Source: Hordeum vulgare subsp. vulgare
Lineage: Eukaryota; Streptophyta; Magnoliopsida; Poales; Poaceae
Direction: 5' to 3'
Assembly: GCF_904849725.1 (NCBI RefSeq)
Contig: NC_058522.1
Location: 435,951,529 to 436,015,528, forward strand
Length of the DNA stretch: 64,000 bases
Shown: piece after piece, positions 45,501 through 56,899 of the stretch
Layout of the letters: every line of letters starts with the position of its first letter
Position numbering within the stretch: position 1 is the first letter of the stretch
Position numbers and translations under genes: made by a program
Notes under the pieces: generated by a model
The model's database searches: none
What the model was told of the DNA's origin: nothing
Seen by the model: only the letters and a program-made list of their open reading frames with translations

Positions 45501-48500
45501 CTGATCCACCATGTTTCTTCTGTTACACATGCTGCGGTGAGGGCCAAGTTAGATATGATCATGGTGTCACACTACTACACAATGCATGCAGTTGGTGGGA
45601 ACCATGGAGCTGAATGTCTACAAGCATAGATGAGCATGACCGCTTAACCAAAGGCATCATCAGCTCACAGAGTGGATATGATTTTATTCTACAATGGAAG
45701 GAATAACCCCGAGTCGCTGGAGGGACACAACCCGACACTTGGGGACTACATTATTCAAATCAAGATTACATCAAAGTATGAAAGTCCCATGTCGCTACAA
45801 GCATACACCATGACACTTGGGGGCTAATGCAATCCGCTTTTCAAATCATCACATCATCAACAGACCCGGCTACCTCAAGGAGATAAGCCAGCCTTGGAAG
45901 GCTACATACCGCTCTTTATTCAAGAGAAGAACATGGAAATCCCGAGTCGCCGCAAGCAATCGACCCGTCACTTGGGGGTTACACTATTCAAATCATAATT
46001 TCTAAAGTCCCAGGTTGCTGCAGGCAAGACAACCCGGCCCTTGGGGGCTACAGCACTAAGTTGTTTCATAGATCATGAGGTTCAAATTGAAGACCCGGCA
46101 CATCACACACTGATGACCCGACCCTTGGGGGCTACAGATAATATGGATATATCAAAAAATTGAAGGGCACATTTCATTCTGTCATGGAGGTGAAGTATTC
46201 TACATATAATATGGATATATCAAAAAATTGAAGAGCACATTTCATTCTGTCATGGAGGTGAAGTATTGGGAGACCGGTTCAGCATATTTTTATCTAGTTG
46301 AAGCACTGAAAGACCGGCTCAACATCACACGGATTTGTCAATTGGAGTTCAGTTGTTTGACGGGGCACTACTAATAATGATGACCCGCCATTGTCAATCA
46401 TGACCCGCCATTGTCAATCATAACCCGCCGAAGCAAGAGAAGCTAGTTCAACATTGTGTGGATTTCTTATTTCCCAAATTTTCATCAAGCCAAAGCAGTG
46501 GAGGCCGATTCAATGGCATATGTATTTTATTACAAAGGACACGTACCAACAAGATGATTGTGAAGACGGCTCGAAGAAACCCGGATTTTTCAAGGAGCCA
46601 CTTCAGTAAATCAAGCCGGTCACAGGAGCAAGCCGGTCCCTTAACTTATTTATTATTCTTATTTCAGGAGCTTACCATGAATAAATTCAAGCTAACCTTG
46701 GGGGCTAATGTCGGGGATATACCCCGGAGTGTAACCCGACCTGGAGTATAACCCGCCAAAGGACTTGGCGACTCACCGGCGACTCAGCAGTGACCTGGCG
46801 GGCGACTCATACTTGTCCCCACAGGCAACTTCGATAAATGACGAAGGCCCAAGGCCCAGCGTGCACCCTGGCATAAGGCGGCTCATAGAGAGGCCAGGAG
46901 GGCCGACTCACAAGAGAAGGCCCATGAAGAGGAAAGACTCCCACAAGAAGGAAACAAGACCCGGATTTGGATTGAAGAGAGACTAGTTCTATTCCTACTA
47001 CTAGTAGGACTCTACATGTAAACCTACCCCTTCCACCTATATAAGGAGGGGTAAGGCGCCCCAAGAGGGACAAGATTCACAACTTAGGTCTAGACAAGAC
47101 AAATCATGAGATAGACAGATTAGACACCCACGAGATTAGAGGTGCGAGTCTGCACCCTTGTAATCGAGATCATCATCTTGATCAATGAAACACAAGCAGG
47201 ATGTAGGCTTTTACCTCCATCGGAGGGGCCGAACCTGGGTAAACTCGCGTCTCTCAATTCCGACCAACCCCTTCAAGCCGCCACATGGTTGAGATGGCCT
47301 CACACCTAAAGTTCTCTCACGAGGACATCTGCCGTGACAAAATCACGACACATCTCCTTCTCCACCTAAGCCGGCCAGGCAAATTTGTGGGAAGGTTCCC
47401 TTCTCACACCCAAATGCTTGTTTGGATCCCAATTTTCTTCTGAAGAAAGCACAACATACCTCAAATCGGAAAACTCGAAGTCATTCTGGCGATCTCGTGT
47501 CCGGTTTACCACCAAGAAACAAGAAAAGGCCAAATGAGGTATCTATTAATAACACTTCTTCGGGTCTTTTTGGATCGCATTTGTAACTCGCTCATATCTT
47601 CGAAGTATAACTTTTTGTAGAGTTCTCCTCCTACATCTGGCGACTCAGTAATGTCGCCACTTCCACCGATGATCCGTGTCCCTGGGTAAACCTTTGATAA
47701 TCTTTACTTCTAGTCTGATGGTGATAAATTTTCAGTCCTTTAAGCGCACCCCCTTCTCCATTCAGGGCACATGCAAAGAAAAGAAAAACTGGCGGGTCAG
47801 CACCCATTAAAACTTCGGAGCCTATCGGAAAGTCGGCGCTGATCCAGGATAACCCGGACCAAGACAAACCTGAAGACCAAGTGGATCTCCCCAGCTCTCC
47901 CAAGGAAAACATGGATGCACCTAACACGCCAAGTCCATTGACAACAGCAGAAGACCCGGACGCTGTGGTTATCACCGGTACTCGCTTCTCTAAACCGGCC
48001 ACAGCGGTTTTATCGAAGCATGTATCATCATCAGCTCAACCTATTCTTGAGTATGAACTTTCCAAGGCTAAGCTCTCCCAATATGAAAATCTGGAATTCA
48101 AAGAACTTTGCTCTGGCTTTGCAAGTCGCCTGGAGGCGAGTTATGAGATGGAGAAGAGCGTGCTTCGGATGCTGAAGAACAAACATGAGGTACATTTTGT
48201 TGTACATTTATATTATCCTCATTAACCCTCAAGGGCCGGGTCATCAGTAAAAAGATGAGCCGGGTCTTGATGATTTGAAAAACTTTCGACCTGTAACCCC
48301 CAAGGGTCGGGTCATCAGTAAAAAGATGAGCCAGGTCTTGATGATTTGAAAAACTTTCGACCTGTAACCCCCAAGGGCCGGGTCATCAGTAAAAAGATGA
48401 GCCGGGTCTTGATGCTTTAAAAAAATCGACCTGTAACCCCCAAGGGCCGGGTCATCAGTAAAAAGATGAGTCGGGTCTTGATGATTTGAAAAACTTTCGA

Positions 48501-49578
48501 CTTGTAACCCCCAAGGGCCGGGTCATCAGTAAAAAGATGAGCCGGGTCTTGATACTGTATAATTTTGTCTAAAAAATTATACATTAGCCCCCAAGTGTCA
48601 GGGATGTTGCTTGCAATAATTCTGATACTTGCCCCTTAACTATATGCTTCAACAGGAATCACTTATCCAAACTGAATCAGCACTTGGTGACTTGAAGAAA
48701 AACTTATCCGACCAGCAGGATGCCCGGGCCAAATCAGAAGAGAAGTATCAACTGATCTTATCTGAGATGGAGAAGCTAAAAGCCGACTTAAAAAGGGCTC
48801 AAGCTGATCAAGATGCTTTAACAAAGCAAGCAGAAAGAGCTGAAGCCAAGTTGGATATTGTGCAACAGGAGCTGTCCGTCTTAAAGCGACATATCTCAAA
48901 CATGGCGCAAGCCGTCTTCGGTAAAAACCAAATCTTGACCTTTGTAAACAAATAGCTTTATATAAATCGCTGACAATCATTATCTCTTAAACAGGTCCAA
49001 GAGCCGCCAACCTTCAGGATGATTGCGTCTTGATGCTGAAGGCGATTTACACGTTGATGGAGCAGCTATATACCGGGAGTATGCTGACTGTGAAAGCAGT
49101 GATGGGCGCCAAGGAACCTATTACATCAATAAAGAAGATGCTTGGCTGCTTACCCACTCTTCCTCCCCAAATTGGCGAGTTAACTCGGTCAGCCGCCCGG
49201 AAAGGAGCGCTGACTACACTGAGTCGGTGCTTAGCATATGCTCCAGGGATAAACCGAGAAGAAGTAGCGGCGGACTTTCCTCAACTCAAGGATGATGGGT
49301 CAGAATTCGCTGAAGAGGACTACCAGCGTGTTGTCAAGGACTCCCGTTTGGCGGCAACTCAGCTTGCTGCAAGCCTGGACTTATCAAAATACCAAGCCGC
49401 CTATGACAACAAGAACAAGAAGGTTAACCCGCCAACCTTTGTGACGACCAGCTTAACTCCGCGTCGACCCAAGAATCATTTTGACTTGGACGCGGATCTC
49501 TCATCAGTCCTGACCGATGAAGATGAGTTTGCCGCATTATCCAAGTGTAACTGGGTACTGGGCGACTTGCAAATTTAA
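39563..49578 (+). CDS. Antisense spliced gene of the TAT element (Transposase_28-like), split by a retrotransposon
   Basis: The exons I can support are 39563-40447, 40531-40683, 40762-40824 plus 47356-47538 (one exon split by the nested element), about 47734-48189, 48656-48920 and 48995-49578. Introns have GT-AG ends. Phases fit at 40447/40531, 40683/40762, 48189/48656 and 48920/48995; the join 47538/about 47734 does not fit and is uncertain. Exon 1 (295 codons) has the pattern of the 'putative gypsy type transposon' domain, with IGWRTGLGEE, FLRDAMAFMNV and LWFYF-like PLFWYFFHLN. A Lys/Pro-rich nuclear-type stretch follows. Exon 48656-48920 is a coiled coil. The last exon ends at TAA 49576-49578. 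The role is unknown. In maize Grande an antisense gene holds the same place. Confidence 0.7.
40825..41467 (+). repeat. 5' LTR of the TAT-type non-autonomous element
   Basis: It starts TGTCGGGGATATACCCC and ends aaaccacgaca. A TATATAA motif at 41154-41160 followed by ggagggttaagg is a likely TATA box. It is rich in ggcgactc repeats. Confidence 0.92.
41154..41160 (+). promoter_or_regulatory. TATA box in the TAT-type 5' LTR
   Basis: TATATAA in the context ccacctatataagga, conserved at 47038-47044 of the 3' LTR. Confidence 0.65.
41468..41488 (+). other. Primer binding site of the TAT-type element
   Basis: gtttgcgcccaccgtggggc directly follows the LTR. The part CCCAC-C-GTGGG is self-complementary. 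The same core is found next to the host LTR at 56880-56899. I cannot name the tRNA. Confidence 0.7.
41489..43545 (+). other. Interior of the TAT-type element, 5' half
   Basis: There is no recognisable gag or pol. GC-rich frames at 41986-42303 look compositional. 42885-42985 holds two copies of a unit of about 58 bp (ttacaatgacgcgaccaact...). 43050-43350 holds three to four diverged copies of a unit of about 80 bp with gcagtgctc..., each with cgcaagtcgcc-like ends. Confidence 0.6.
43546..44530 (+). repeat. Tandem array, about 14 copies of a 70-71-bp unit
   Basis: The unit begins gagctttctgactcgccc and ends tcttagggtggcgctt. Starts are seen at 43565, 43636, 43707, 43778, 43849 and on at 70-71 bp to about 44481. 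Early copies are near identical, and higher-order pairs recur in the middle. Three diverged copies lie inverted in the host element at 49985-50190. Confidence 0.95.
44531..46708 (+). other. Interior of the TAT-type element, 3' half
   Basis: No gene is visible. 45185-45485 is a GC-rich array of three units of about 110 bp (gcgcaaccccgcgagccgcc...). 45730-46130 carries five cttggggGcta-like motifs before the true one at 46697. 46138-46270 has a 67-bp tandem duplication (ataatatggatatatcaaaa...). Confidence 0.7.
46709..47350 (+). repeat. 3' LTR of the TAT-type non-autonomous element
   Basis: It is preceded by the tract ccttgggggctaa, starts TGTCGGGG and ends aaatcacgaca before CATCT. It is the partner of 40825-41467. 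Confidence 0.92.
48224..48560 (+). repeat. Tandem array of about five 70-bp units in an intron of the antisense gene
   Basis: The unit is ccccaagggccgggtcatca followed by gtaaaaagatgagccgggtc and an A-rich end. It lies between the donor at 48190 and the acceptor at 48655, so splicing would remove it. Confidence 0.9.
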
Positions 49579-50694
49579 GTCGGCCAAAGCTCGCAGCAGG
49601 CTGATCCAAGGGCATCAGTAGAATGATATTTCATCAATTTGGCCATGAGAGCCATGTAATAGGTCTCTTTAGGAATCAAAACTCCTTCTGTGACACCTTA
49701 AAAAACCCTTATGTCGCCCTTAAGGCGTTTTGAAATGCTTGATCCTCCGTTTGAGGCTTTTTATCATAATACTTGACCCACCATTGAGGCGTTTTTATGA
49801 TGCTTAATCCGCCATGGCTAGAATGATTTTGATCATCAACCTGTTCTCAGCTTGAAAACATATATCAAACCATCTCAGTGAGTAATAGGTGATAACAAAT
49901 AGCAATCGCCCCAATTTTGAGGCGAGTCAGAAAAAAAAGTCTGAAAAACCTTGTGGCAGTGCCAGGGAGGTAAAAAATAGCAACTTCGTCGGCTCATAAG
50001 GTCTCGACAGGATAGGGCGAGTCAAACAAGCTCAAGCACCAGCCAAAAATAATAATTTCGTCGGCTCATAAGGTCGCGACAGGATAGGGCGAGTCAAACA
50101 AGCTCAAGCGCCACCCAAGATAATAATTTCGTGGGCTCATAAGGTCACGACAGGATAGGGCGAGTCAAACAAGCTCAAGCGCCACCCAAGGGAGACTTTT
50201 CTATCAAAAGCCCAAGTATTTAGACCGGCTGATTAGGCACAAGTCAAGCTTGAGTGAAGCCGGTTCAATGAACCAATGGTTTCTCTATTTTCCATGTGAG
50301 GCGCTTGCCGGTACCAAACATGTTTTAACCAAAGCAAGTTCAGGGTCCATTAGCGGAATAACTCGCCAAGAGTTCATGGGTCCATATGGCGATTTGGCCA
50401 ACACACAGTCCAGTATAACCATTTGTAATGCAGTAATTTTTCGCAGGCCAAATGGGTAATAAAACTGATCTCAGTTAGAGGAAGCCCCCAAGTCGGGAGG
50501 TGCTTATTTTTATTGCTTTAGAAGAAATGAAAAACTTACAAAATGTAGAGCTAAAGAGCTCAAGTGTAATAAGGCCACGAGTGGGCAATATTCCAGGGGC
50601 GAGTCGACTCAGCCTCCATGGTTGGCCGGTTAGGCCGGAGATCCACCAGATAGTAAGACCCGTTGTGAAGATTTTTGCTGACGACGAACGGTCC
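49579..50694. other. Spacer between antisense gene and pol of the TAT element
   Basis: The two genes converge here. It holds three inverted copies of the 71-bp unit (49985-50190), preceded by the segment homologous to 44540-44620. The rest has no gene. Confidence 0.7.
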
Positions 50695-52461
50695 TTACCA
50701 TGGTGGTGATAACTTATGCATGCCAGCGCGATCTTGTATCAGCCGAAGCACTAAGTCGCCTTCCTGAAAGGTTCGGCTCTTGACCCGGCGGTTGTGATAA
50801 CGCCGTAAGTCCTGCTGATAAATGGCCGATCGGGCTGCAGCCAAGTCATGCGCCTCCTCTAAGGCGTCCAAAGAGTCTTGACGCGCCAGTTCGTTGTCCT
50901 GTTCCACATAAGCGGCGACTCTAGGCGAGTCATGCCTTATGTCAGTGGGAAGAAAAGCTTCTGCTCCGTAGACCAGAAAGAAAGGTGTAAAACCCATGGA
51001 CCGGTTCGGGGTGGTTCGGATGCTCCATAGCACCAAAGGCAACTCCTCAACCCAACACCCCGGGGTTCTTTCCAAGGGAACCATGAGTCGGGGCTTGATT
51101 CCCCGTAAAACTTCCTCGTTCGCCCGCTCTGCCTGTCCATTAGATTGTGGGTGAGCAACCGCAGAAACATCAAGCCGGATATGCTCTCGACGGCAAAACT
51201 CCTCATCGCCCCTTGAGACAGATTAGTGCCATTGTCGGTAATGATACTGTGCGGATATCCAAACCGGAAGATCAACTTTTTCAAGAATTTGACCGCCGTC
51301 TCCGCATCGCAAGCTCCAACAGGCAATGCCTCAACCCACTTGGTGAATTTATCAACCGCCACCAGCAAATGGGTTTTCTTGTTGGATGACATCTTAAAGG
51401 GGCCAAGCATGTCTAACCCCCAGACCGCGAAAGGCCAAGTGATGGGAATCATCCTTAGTTCTTGAGCCGGCACATGAGCCTGTCGCCCATAACACTGGCA
51501 TCCATCGCATCGACGAACTATCTCCTCTGCATCTGCATGAGCCGTCAACCAAAAGAAACCATGGCGGAACGCCTTTGAAACCAAAGAACGTGACCCGGCG
51601 TGATGCCCACAATCTCCGGAATTAATGTCATTTAGAATTATGCACCCTTCTTCGGAGGAAACACATCGCTGAAAAACCCCGGAGGTACTTCGCTTATATA
51701 ATTCACCGTTGATGATCACCATGGATTTGCTTCGCCGAACAATTTGGCGGGCCAAAACTTCATCTGTAGGTAACTCGCCTCGGGCGAGATAGGCCAGATA
51801 GGGAAGAACCCAATCCGGCGTAACGTGGAGAGCCGCCACGAACTGGGACTCAGGATCTGGTATCGCCAACTCCTCCTCTGCTGGCAAACTCACGGAGGGA
51901 TTATGCAAAGTATCCAGAAAAACATTGGGGGGAACCGGCTTTCGCTGGGAACCGAGACGCGAAAGGGCATCAGCCGCCTCGTTAAGGCGCCGGTCAATGT
52001 GATCAACCTGATAGCCATGGAAATGACCCGCCACGTCAGACACAGCCCTCCTGTAAGCCTCCATCACGGCGTCTCGGGATTCCGAAGTGCCTGAAACTTG
52101 CTGAGCCACCAGATCAGAGTCGCCAAAACACCTGACCCGCGTAAGGTTCATCTCCTTGGCGAGTCGCAAGCCGTGAAGTAAAGCTTCGTAGTCTGCAGCA
52201 TTGTTGGTGCACGGAAACATGAGTCGGAGAACATAACAGATTTGTCTCCTTGAGGAGATACCAGTACCACGCCAGCCCCCGAGCCTTCCAACTGTCTGGA
52301 TCCGTCAAAATAAATAGTCTAGTATGTAAGATCAGTCCTGTCTTTCGGGGCCTGTAACTCGGTCCAATCATTGACGAAATCAACCAAGGCTTGAGATTTG
52401 ATGGCCGCGCGAGGGGTGTATCGTACGTGATGCGGTCCAAGTTCAATCGCCCACTTGGCAA
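50695..52461 (-). pseudogene. TAT element: second RNase H and integrase
   Basis: The minus-strand frame 52220-50937 (427 codons) begins in an RNase H of the RVT_3 kind (AADYEALLHGLRLAKEM, FGDSDLVAQQV, NEAADALSRL). It continues into the integrase: a zinc-binding HHCC region (FRHGFFWLTAHADA, RRCDGCQCYG) and the catalytic core (GLDMLGPF, FTKWVEALP, then TDNGTN). A shift after TDNGTN moves the rest into the frame 51084-50695, which carries the end of the core and a C-terminal basic part (HNRRVKSRTFQEGDLVL). The enzyme inserts element DNA into chromosomes. 52461-52220 overlaps as the front of the RNase H in another frame. Confidence 0.88.
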
Positions 52462-53692
52462 TCTGCCCCGTTGCCTCCCGATTCTGGATGATGTCCCCGA
52501 GGGGGGGCGGAACTCACCACCGTGATGGGATGTTCTTGAAAATAATGTTTACGCTTCCGACTCGCCATAAACACCCCATACACTAATTTCTGCCCATGTG
52601 GGTATCGTTGCTTGGAAAGAGTTAGCACTTCGCTGATAAAATACACCGGGCGTTGCACAGGGTATTCCTTTCCTTCCTCCTTCCTTTCAACGACCACCGC
52701 CACACTTACTGCTTTGGAGTTAGCCGCAATATATAAAAGCATGGGATCTTTTTTAGTCGGGGCGGCCAAGACCGGCGGGTTGACCAGTTGCCGTTTCAAG
52801 GCTTCGAAAGCTTCATCAGCTTCATCTGTCCAACCAAAATGGTCTGATTTCTTTAGCAATTGATAAAGGGGAATCACCTTTCTCCCAGGCGGCTTATGAA
52901 GCGACTTAAGGCCGCAATACGACCCGCCATCCGTTGGACTTGGTTAACATTTGCTGGCTTCCCAAGGGAAGTAACCGCTTCGATTTTGTCCGGGTTAGCT
53001 TCGATGCCGCGCTCAGACACCAAGAAGCCCAACAATTTTCCTGCAGGAACAACAAAAACACACTTGGTGGGATTTAGCTTCATCTGATATACCCGCAGAT
53101 TATCAAAAGTTTCCTTGAGATCTTCCAATAGCGTCTCCCCCTGGCGGGTTTTAATCACAATGTCATCGACATAGGCGTGAACGTTGCGTATGATTTGGCC
53201 ACGGAGGCAATTCTGGATGCAGCGCTGATAAGTCGCCCCTGCACTCTTGAGTCCAAATGGCATGGACACATAGCAAAAAGCCCCAAAGGGGGTTATAAAA
53301 GCTGTTTTCTCTTGATCCTCCACGGCCATCTTGATTTGGTGATATCCAGAGTAAGCATCCAAGAAGCACAAACGTTCGCATCCCTCCACCGAGTCAATAA
53401 TCTGGTTGATGCAGGGAAGAGCGAAAAGATCTTTAGGACAAGCTCTGTTGAGGTCCGTGTAATCAATGCACATACGGAAAGTACCATTCTTCTTGAGCAC
53501 CAAGACCGGGTTAGCCAACCATTTGGGGTGGAAAACCTCTACGATGAATCCGGCGGCCAAGAGACAGGCAACCTCTTCCCCGATTGCCTTGTGTCGTTCC
53601 TCGTTAAACCTGCGAAGATACTGCTGAATGGGTTTTGCCTTTGGGTCAACATTAAGATGGTGCTCAGCGAATTCTCTCGGCACACCAGGCAT
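52443..53692 (-). pseudogene. TAT element: reverse transcriptase and first RNase H
   Basis: 53692-52874 (minus) encodes the reverse transcriptase: NGTFRMCIDYTDLNRACPKD, FLDAYSGYHQI, and YVDD at 53162-53173. After a shift, 52877-52443 carries the connection and the Ty3-type RNase H (LYIAANSKAVSVAVVVE, then VYFISEVL and YGVFMASRKRKHYF). The tail is frameshifted near 52500 at a G run. Together with the second RNase H downstream this gives the dual arrangement known in the TAT clade. No full-length frame remains. Confidence 0.9.
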
Positions 53693-53755
53693 GTCAGAAG
53701 GTTTCCATGCGAAGATGTCCCGATTCTCATGGATGAATTCGATGAGCGCGCTTTC

Positions 53756-54886
53756 CTATTTGGGATCCAGACCCGTCCCAATGGTGAACTGCTTGGTTGA
53801 GTCGCCAGGGACGAAATCAACTGTTTTAGTGTCATCCCTTGGTTTGAACTTGAGGGGCGGCTCAGCATCTGTCGTTGGCTTTTTTAAGCGCGACACATCA
53901 GCCGGATCAACATTGACTTGATGATATTTGAGCTCCTCCGCAGCGCAGGCGACTTCCGCGTAAGCCGCGTCCCCTTCTTCACATTCTCTTGCAATCCTTC
54001 TATCACCATCAACCGTGATGGGTCCTTTGGGACCAGGCATCTTGAGTTTAAGGTAAACATAGCACGGGCGAGCCATGAACCAGGCGTAAGCCAGCCGCCC
54101 AAACAGCGCATGGTAGGGGCTTTTCAATTTGACCACCTCAAACATCAGCGACTCACTCGTGCAGTTAGATGTTGTTCCAAATGCAACTGTGAGCCTGACT
54201 CGGCCTATGGGGTACGCCGATTTGCCTGGGACGATTCCGTGGAATACCGTGGTTGAAGGCATCAAATCTTTTTCCAACAGGTTCATCCTTTGGAAAGTGT
54301 CAAAATACAAAATATTGATGCTGCTGCCACCATCCATCAGTACTTTCGACAAGGTATACCCCCCAACTTGGGGAGCCACGACCAACGCTAAGTCGCCATG
54401 ATTGTCAACTCTTGGCGGGTGGTCCTCCCTACTCCATGATATGGTCTGCTCGGACCAGTGGAGGTATCTAGGGAGTGCCGGCTCAGAAACACTGTATGCT
54501 CGATGACTCACCTTTTTATTGCGCGTGCAAGCATTGGTGGTGAAAACGTGGTACTGCCCATTGCTTAACTGCTCGGGATTGTTGCGGAAGCCGCCATTAT
54601 CATCATGCCCCTGCGAAGCCCCCTGCGGGGGTGGTTGTAGAAACGCTCCGGGCAGATTATACCGTCGCTCGTGATGCACCGGATATTGGCCGCTGTGCGG
54701 CTGCGAGCCACCCTGAGCCCCCGGTTCGGGGAAACCATCGAAGGGGTTCTGACGTTGATTGGGCGCGCTGAACTGTTCCTGCCGTTGGTCCGGGTCACCG
54801 CTTTGCCCCTTTTTGATCGCCTCCACCCGAAACTCCCGCATCACGTAACAGTCCTCCCAAGAATGAGTCGCCGGTCCGTCTGCCAT
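53756..54886 (-). pseudogene. TAT element: gag C-terminus and aspartic protease
   Basis: A frame of 376 codons on the minus strand. The first 130 residues are Gln/Pro/Gly-rich. At about 190 the protease active site appears in the context LMDGGSSINILY, with Asp-Gly-Gly where Asp-Ser/Thr-Gly is usual; this variant is frequent in plant Gypsy pol. The frame runs into the linker before reverse transcriptase and overlaps it out of phase, which suggests a shift. Confidence 0.82.
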
Positions 54887-54964
54887 GGCGTGGTGTGGGC
54901 AGGGGCCCTTGAGTAACTCATTATAGTTGCGCGGCTTTTTACCACTGTATCCCCTGCTTTTCTT

Positions 54965-56898
54965 CTAGCGTTGGTTACCATTGTTGGTGTTGGTATTGGC
55001 GACTAAGTCCGAAGATTCTTCCTGCTGCCTTCTCTTGCTATTCGCTCCCTGATTGTGGTGGGCGCGTCCCTGGAACCGGGTATGATTTTTGGATGACTCG
55101 CCCTTCCTTGGCGAGTTAGCTTTACCATCCTCACCGGGATCTTTGGTGTCGTCCGCCTCAGCGTACCTAGTGAGGGTATCCATGAGCTCCCCCATGTCTT
55201 GGACCTTTCGTTTGAGTCGCCCCAACTTCTGTACCAGAGGTTCGTAGTGGCAATTCTGCTCGAGGATCAGCACACCCTGAGCCGCGGTTTTTGATGAAGC
55301 GCTCTTTCAATTCAGCCCAGGTCTGGATGGAGTTGGGAGGTAAGTTTTTTAACCAAGTACGCGCCGTCCCTTGGAGCATCATTGTGAAGTATCTGGCGCA
55401 AACTGCCTCATTTACGTCGAGCATGTCCATGGCGATTTCATAACTCTCGACCCATGACGCCGGCTCAAGGTCCGGAGTGTAGTTAGGCACCTTTCTTGGC
55501 CCTTTAAAACCCTTGGGCATTCGCTCGTTGCGAAGGGCGGGGGCCAAGCACGGCACTCCCACTCGTCCACCGCTTACGACAAGAGGGGCTGGGGCGACTT
55601 GGATGTCCGGATGATCCCGGCCTGGCGGGTCTTGATGATCAAGCAGATTGTCCTGGGGGATGAGCCGCGGTCCGCTGTTTACAGCGGGCTGGTCCTCTGG
55701 CCGACTCCTAGTGCGGCTTGCCTGGGGAGTGGAATGCAGCCTATCTAGGCTATGTGAGAACTGGGCGTTTTGAACCACCCCCGTCTTCAACATCTCAATG
55801 GTGTTCCTTGCCTCTATCTCGGCAGGAGTGTTGCCGTGAATCGGAAGGGATTCCAAATGGCGAGTTGCAGCAAGGACGTTGTCCACCGGGTTGGAAAAGT
55901 GACCTTGAGGTTTCCGGAATCGGGGGACGCGATCCACAACTGGCTGGACCGGTGGGTTAGGCGGCTGACCCGGCCCTCCCCCCGGGGCGGCTCCCATCCC
56001 GGGAGTTCGCGGAGTGTCGAACAGGCGGGTCGGGTTGAGATCAGGGGGCAGTCGACCCTGGTGCCTCCACTGATGGACGGCGTCAGATGCGCGCTGGTGC
56101 CTTTCGAGCCGCTAGTTGTCAGTATTTAAGCGAGCAATCTCAGCGGTAATTTGAGCTTGCCGGGTCTCGATCCTGGCGGACTCCACCTCGGCATCCCGCT
56201 GAGCCTTTTCCACCGCTTCTCTTAGTTTCATCAACTCCGTGTTTACTGTCTTCTGATTTTCCGGTGTGATGGGGGTCGCCATGAGCCTTGAAATTTCCGC
56301 TGCTAATTCCACCAAGACAACGGCCGGGCTTCTAGACGTCTCGCCAATTCCATCTCCGCCTGCCGGGTTTGGTGAGGGTTGAGTCGCCCCATCCATGTAA
56401 ACGGCGATCTGACAGCGAGTTCGGTCAAGTACTTCGGGGTCCATGGCCAGCGACAAGCCCCCAAGACAGTCCCATGTAGAGACCGGATTGAACCGAATCG
56501 CCCATGGACGATTCGTCGTGAGTGTTGACCGGCATGGTTTCCTGGGTCACTGAGTATTCTGGTTCTTCAGATCCCTGCGTGAATCCAACAAAGACCGGGC
56601 GAGTTAGATTTGGCGTCACGACCGGGCGGACGTACCTGGCCGGCTCGACGATGTCGGAGGAGATGTCCGGCTCAGGCATGGACGATCCAATCATGCCGAT
56701 GAAAACGCTGATCTTGCCGAAGGGGGCCCTGTAACCAGATTCGATCGAATCCACCTCGGGCCCCCATAGCAGGTTGTTGATGTAGTACTTCCCACGGCGG
56801 CTCCGAGTCATGAACCCCGTCGCATAGCTCCCAAACCCTGGTAGGGCTCCCTTTGAGAACTCAACTCCACCGTGCGCAGGCCCCACGGTGGGCACCAA
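54965..56898 (-). pseudogene. TAT element: gag
   Basis: Three minus-strand frames cover gag: 56898-56425, 56456-56112 and 55997-55167, then 55273-54965. The middle one is an Ala/Glu-rich helix with a Met-Ala start. 55997-55167 carries the capsid-type domain (PASWVESYEIAMDMLD, then ARTWLKNLPPNSI, WAELKERFIKN). The last is basic and Gln-rich. The first frame starts inside the primer site. Shifts and stops separate the parts, so no particle protein could be made. Confidence 0.8.
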
Positions 56899-56899
56899 C
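56880..56899 (-). other. Primer binding site of the TAT element
   Basis: The minus strand reads TTGGTGCCCACCGTGGGGCC directly after the LTR. It shares 15 bases with the nested element's site. Confidence 0.7.

Larger units (their letters stand above)
40825..47350 (+). mobile_element. TAT-type LTR element without pol, nested in the antisense exon
   Basis: LTRs 40825-41467 and 46709-47350 (TGTCGGGG...CACGACA) are flanked by the perfect duplication CATCT (40820-40824, 47351-47355). The primer site shares GCCCACCGTGGGGCC with the host element. The interior is made of tandem repeats and has no gag or pol. Its 3' half (43546-44620) is homologous, in inverted orientation, to 49860-50190 of the host, so both belong to one lineage. 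The LTRs differ at about 5% in the part I compared. Confidence 0.9.

Noticed and set aside
45131..45504. Ala/Arg/Pro-rich ORFs
   Set aside because: They are readings of three GC-rich tandem units, open in several frames.
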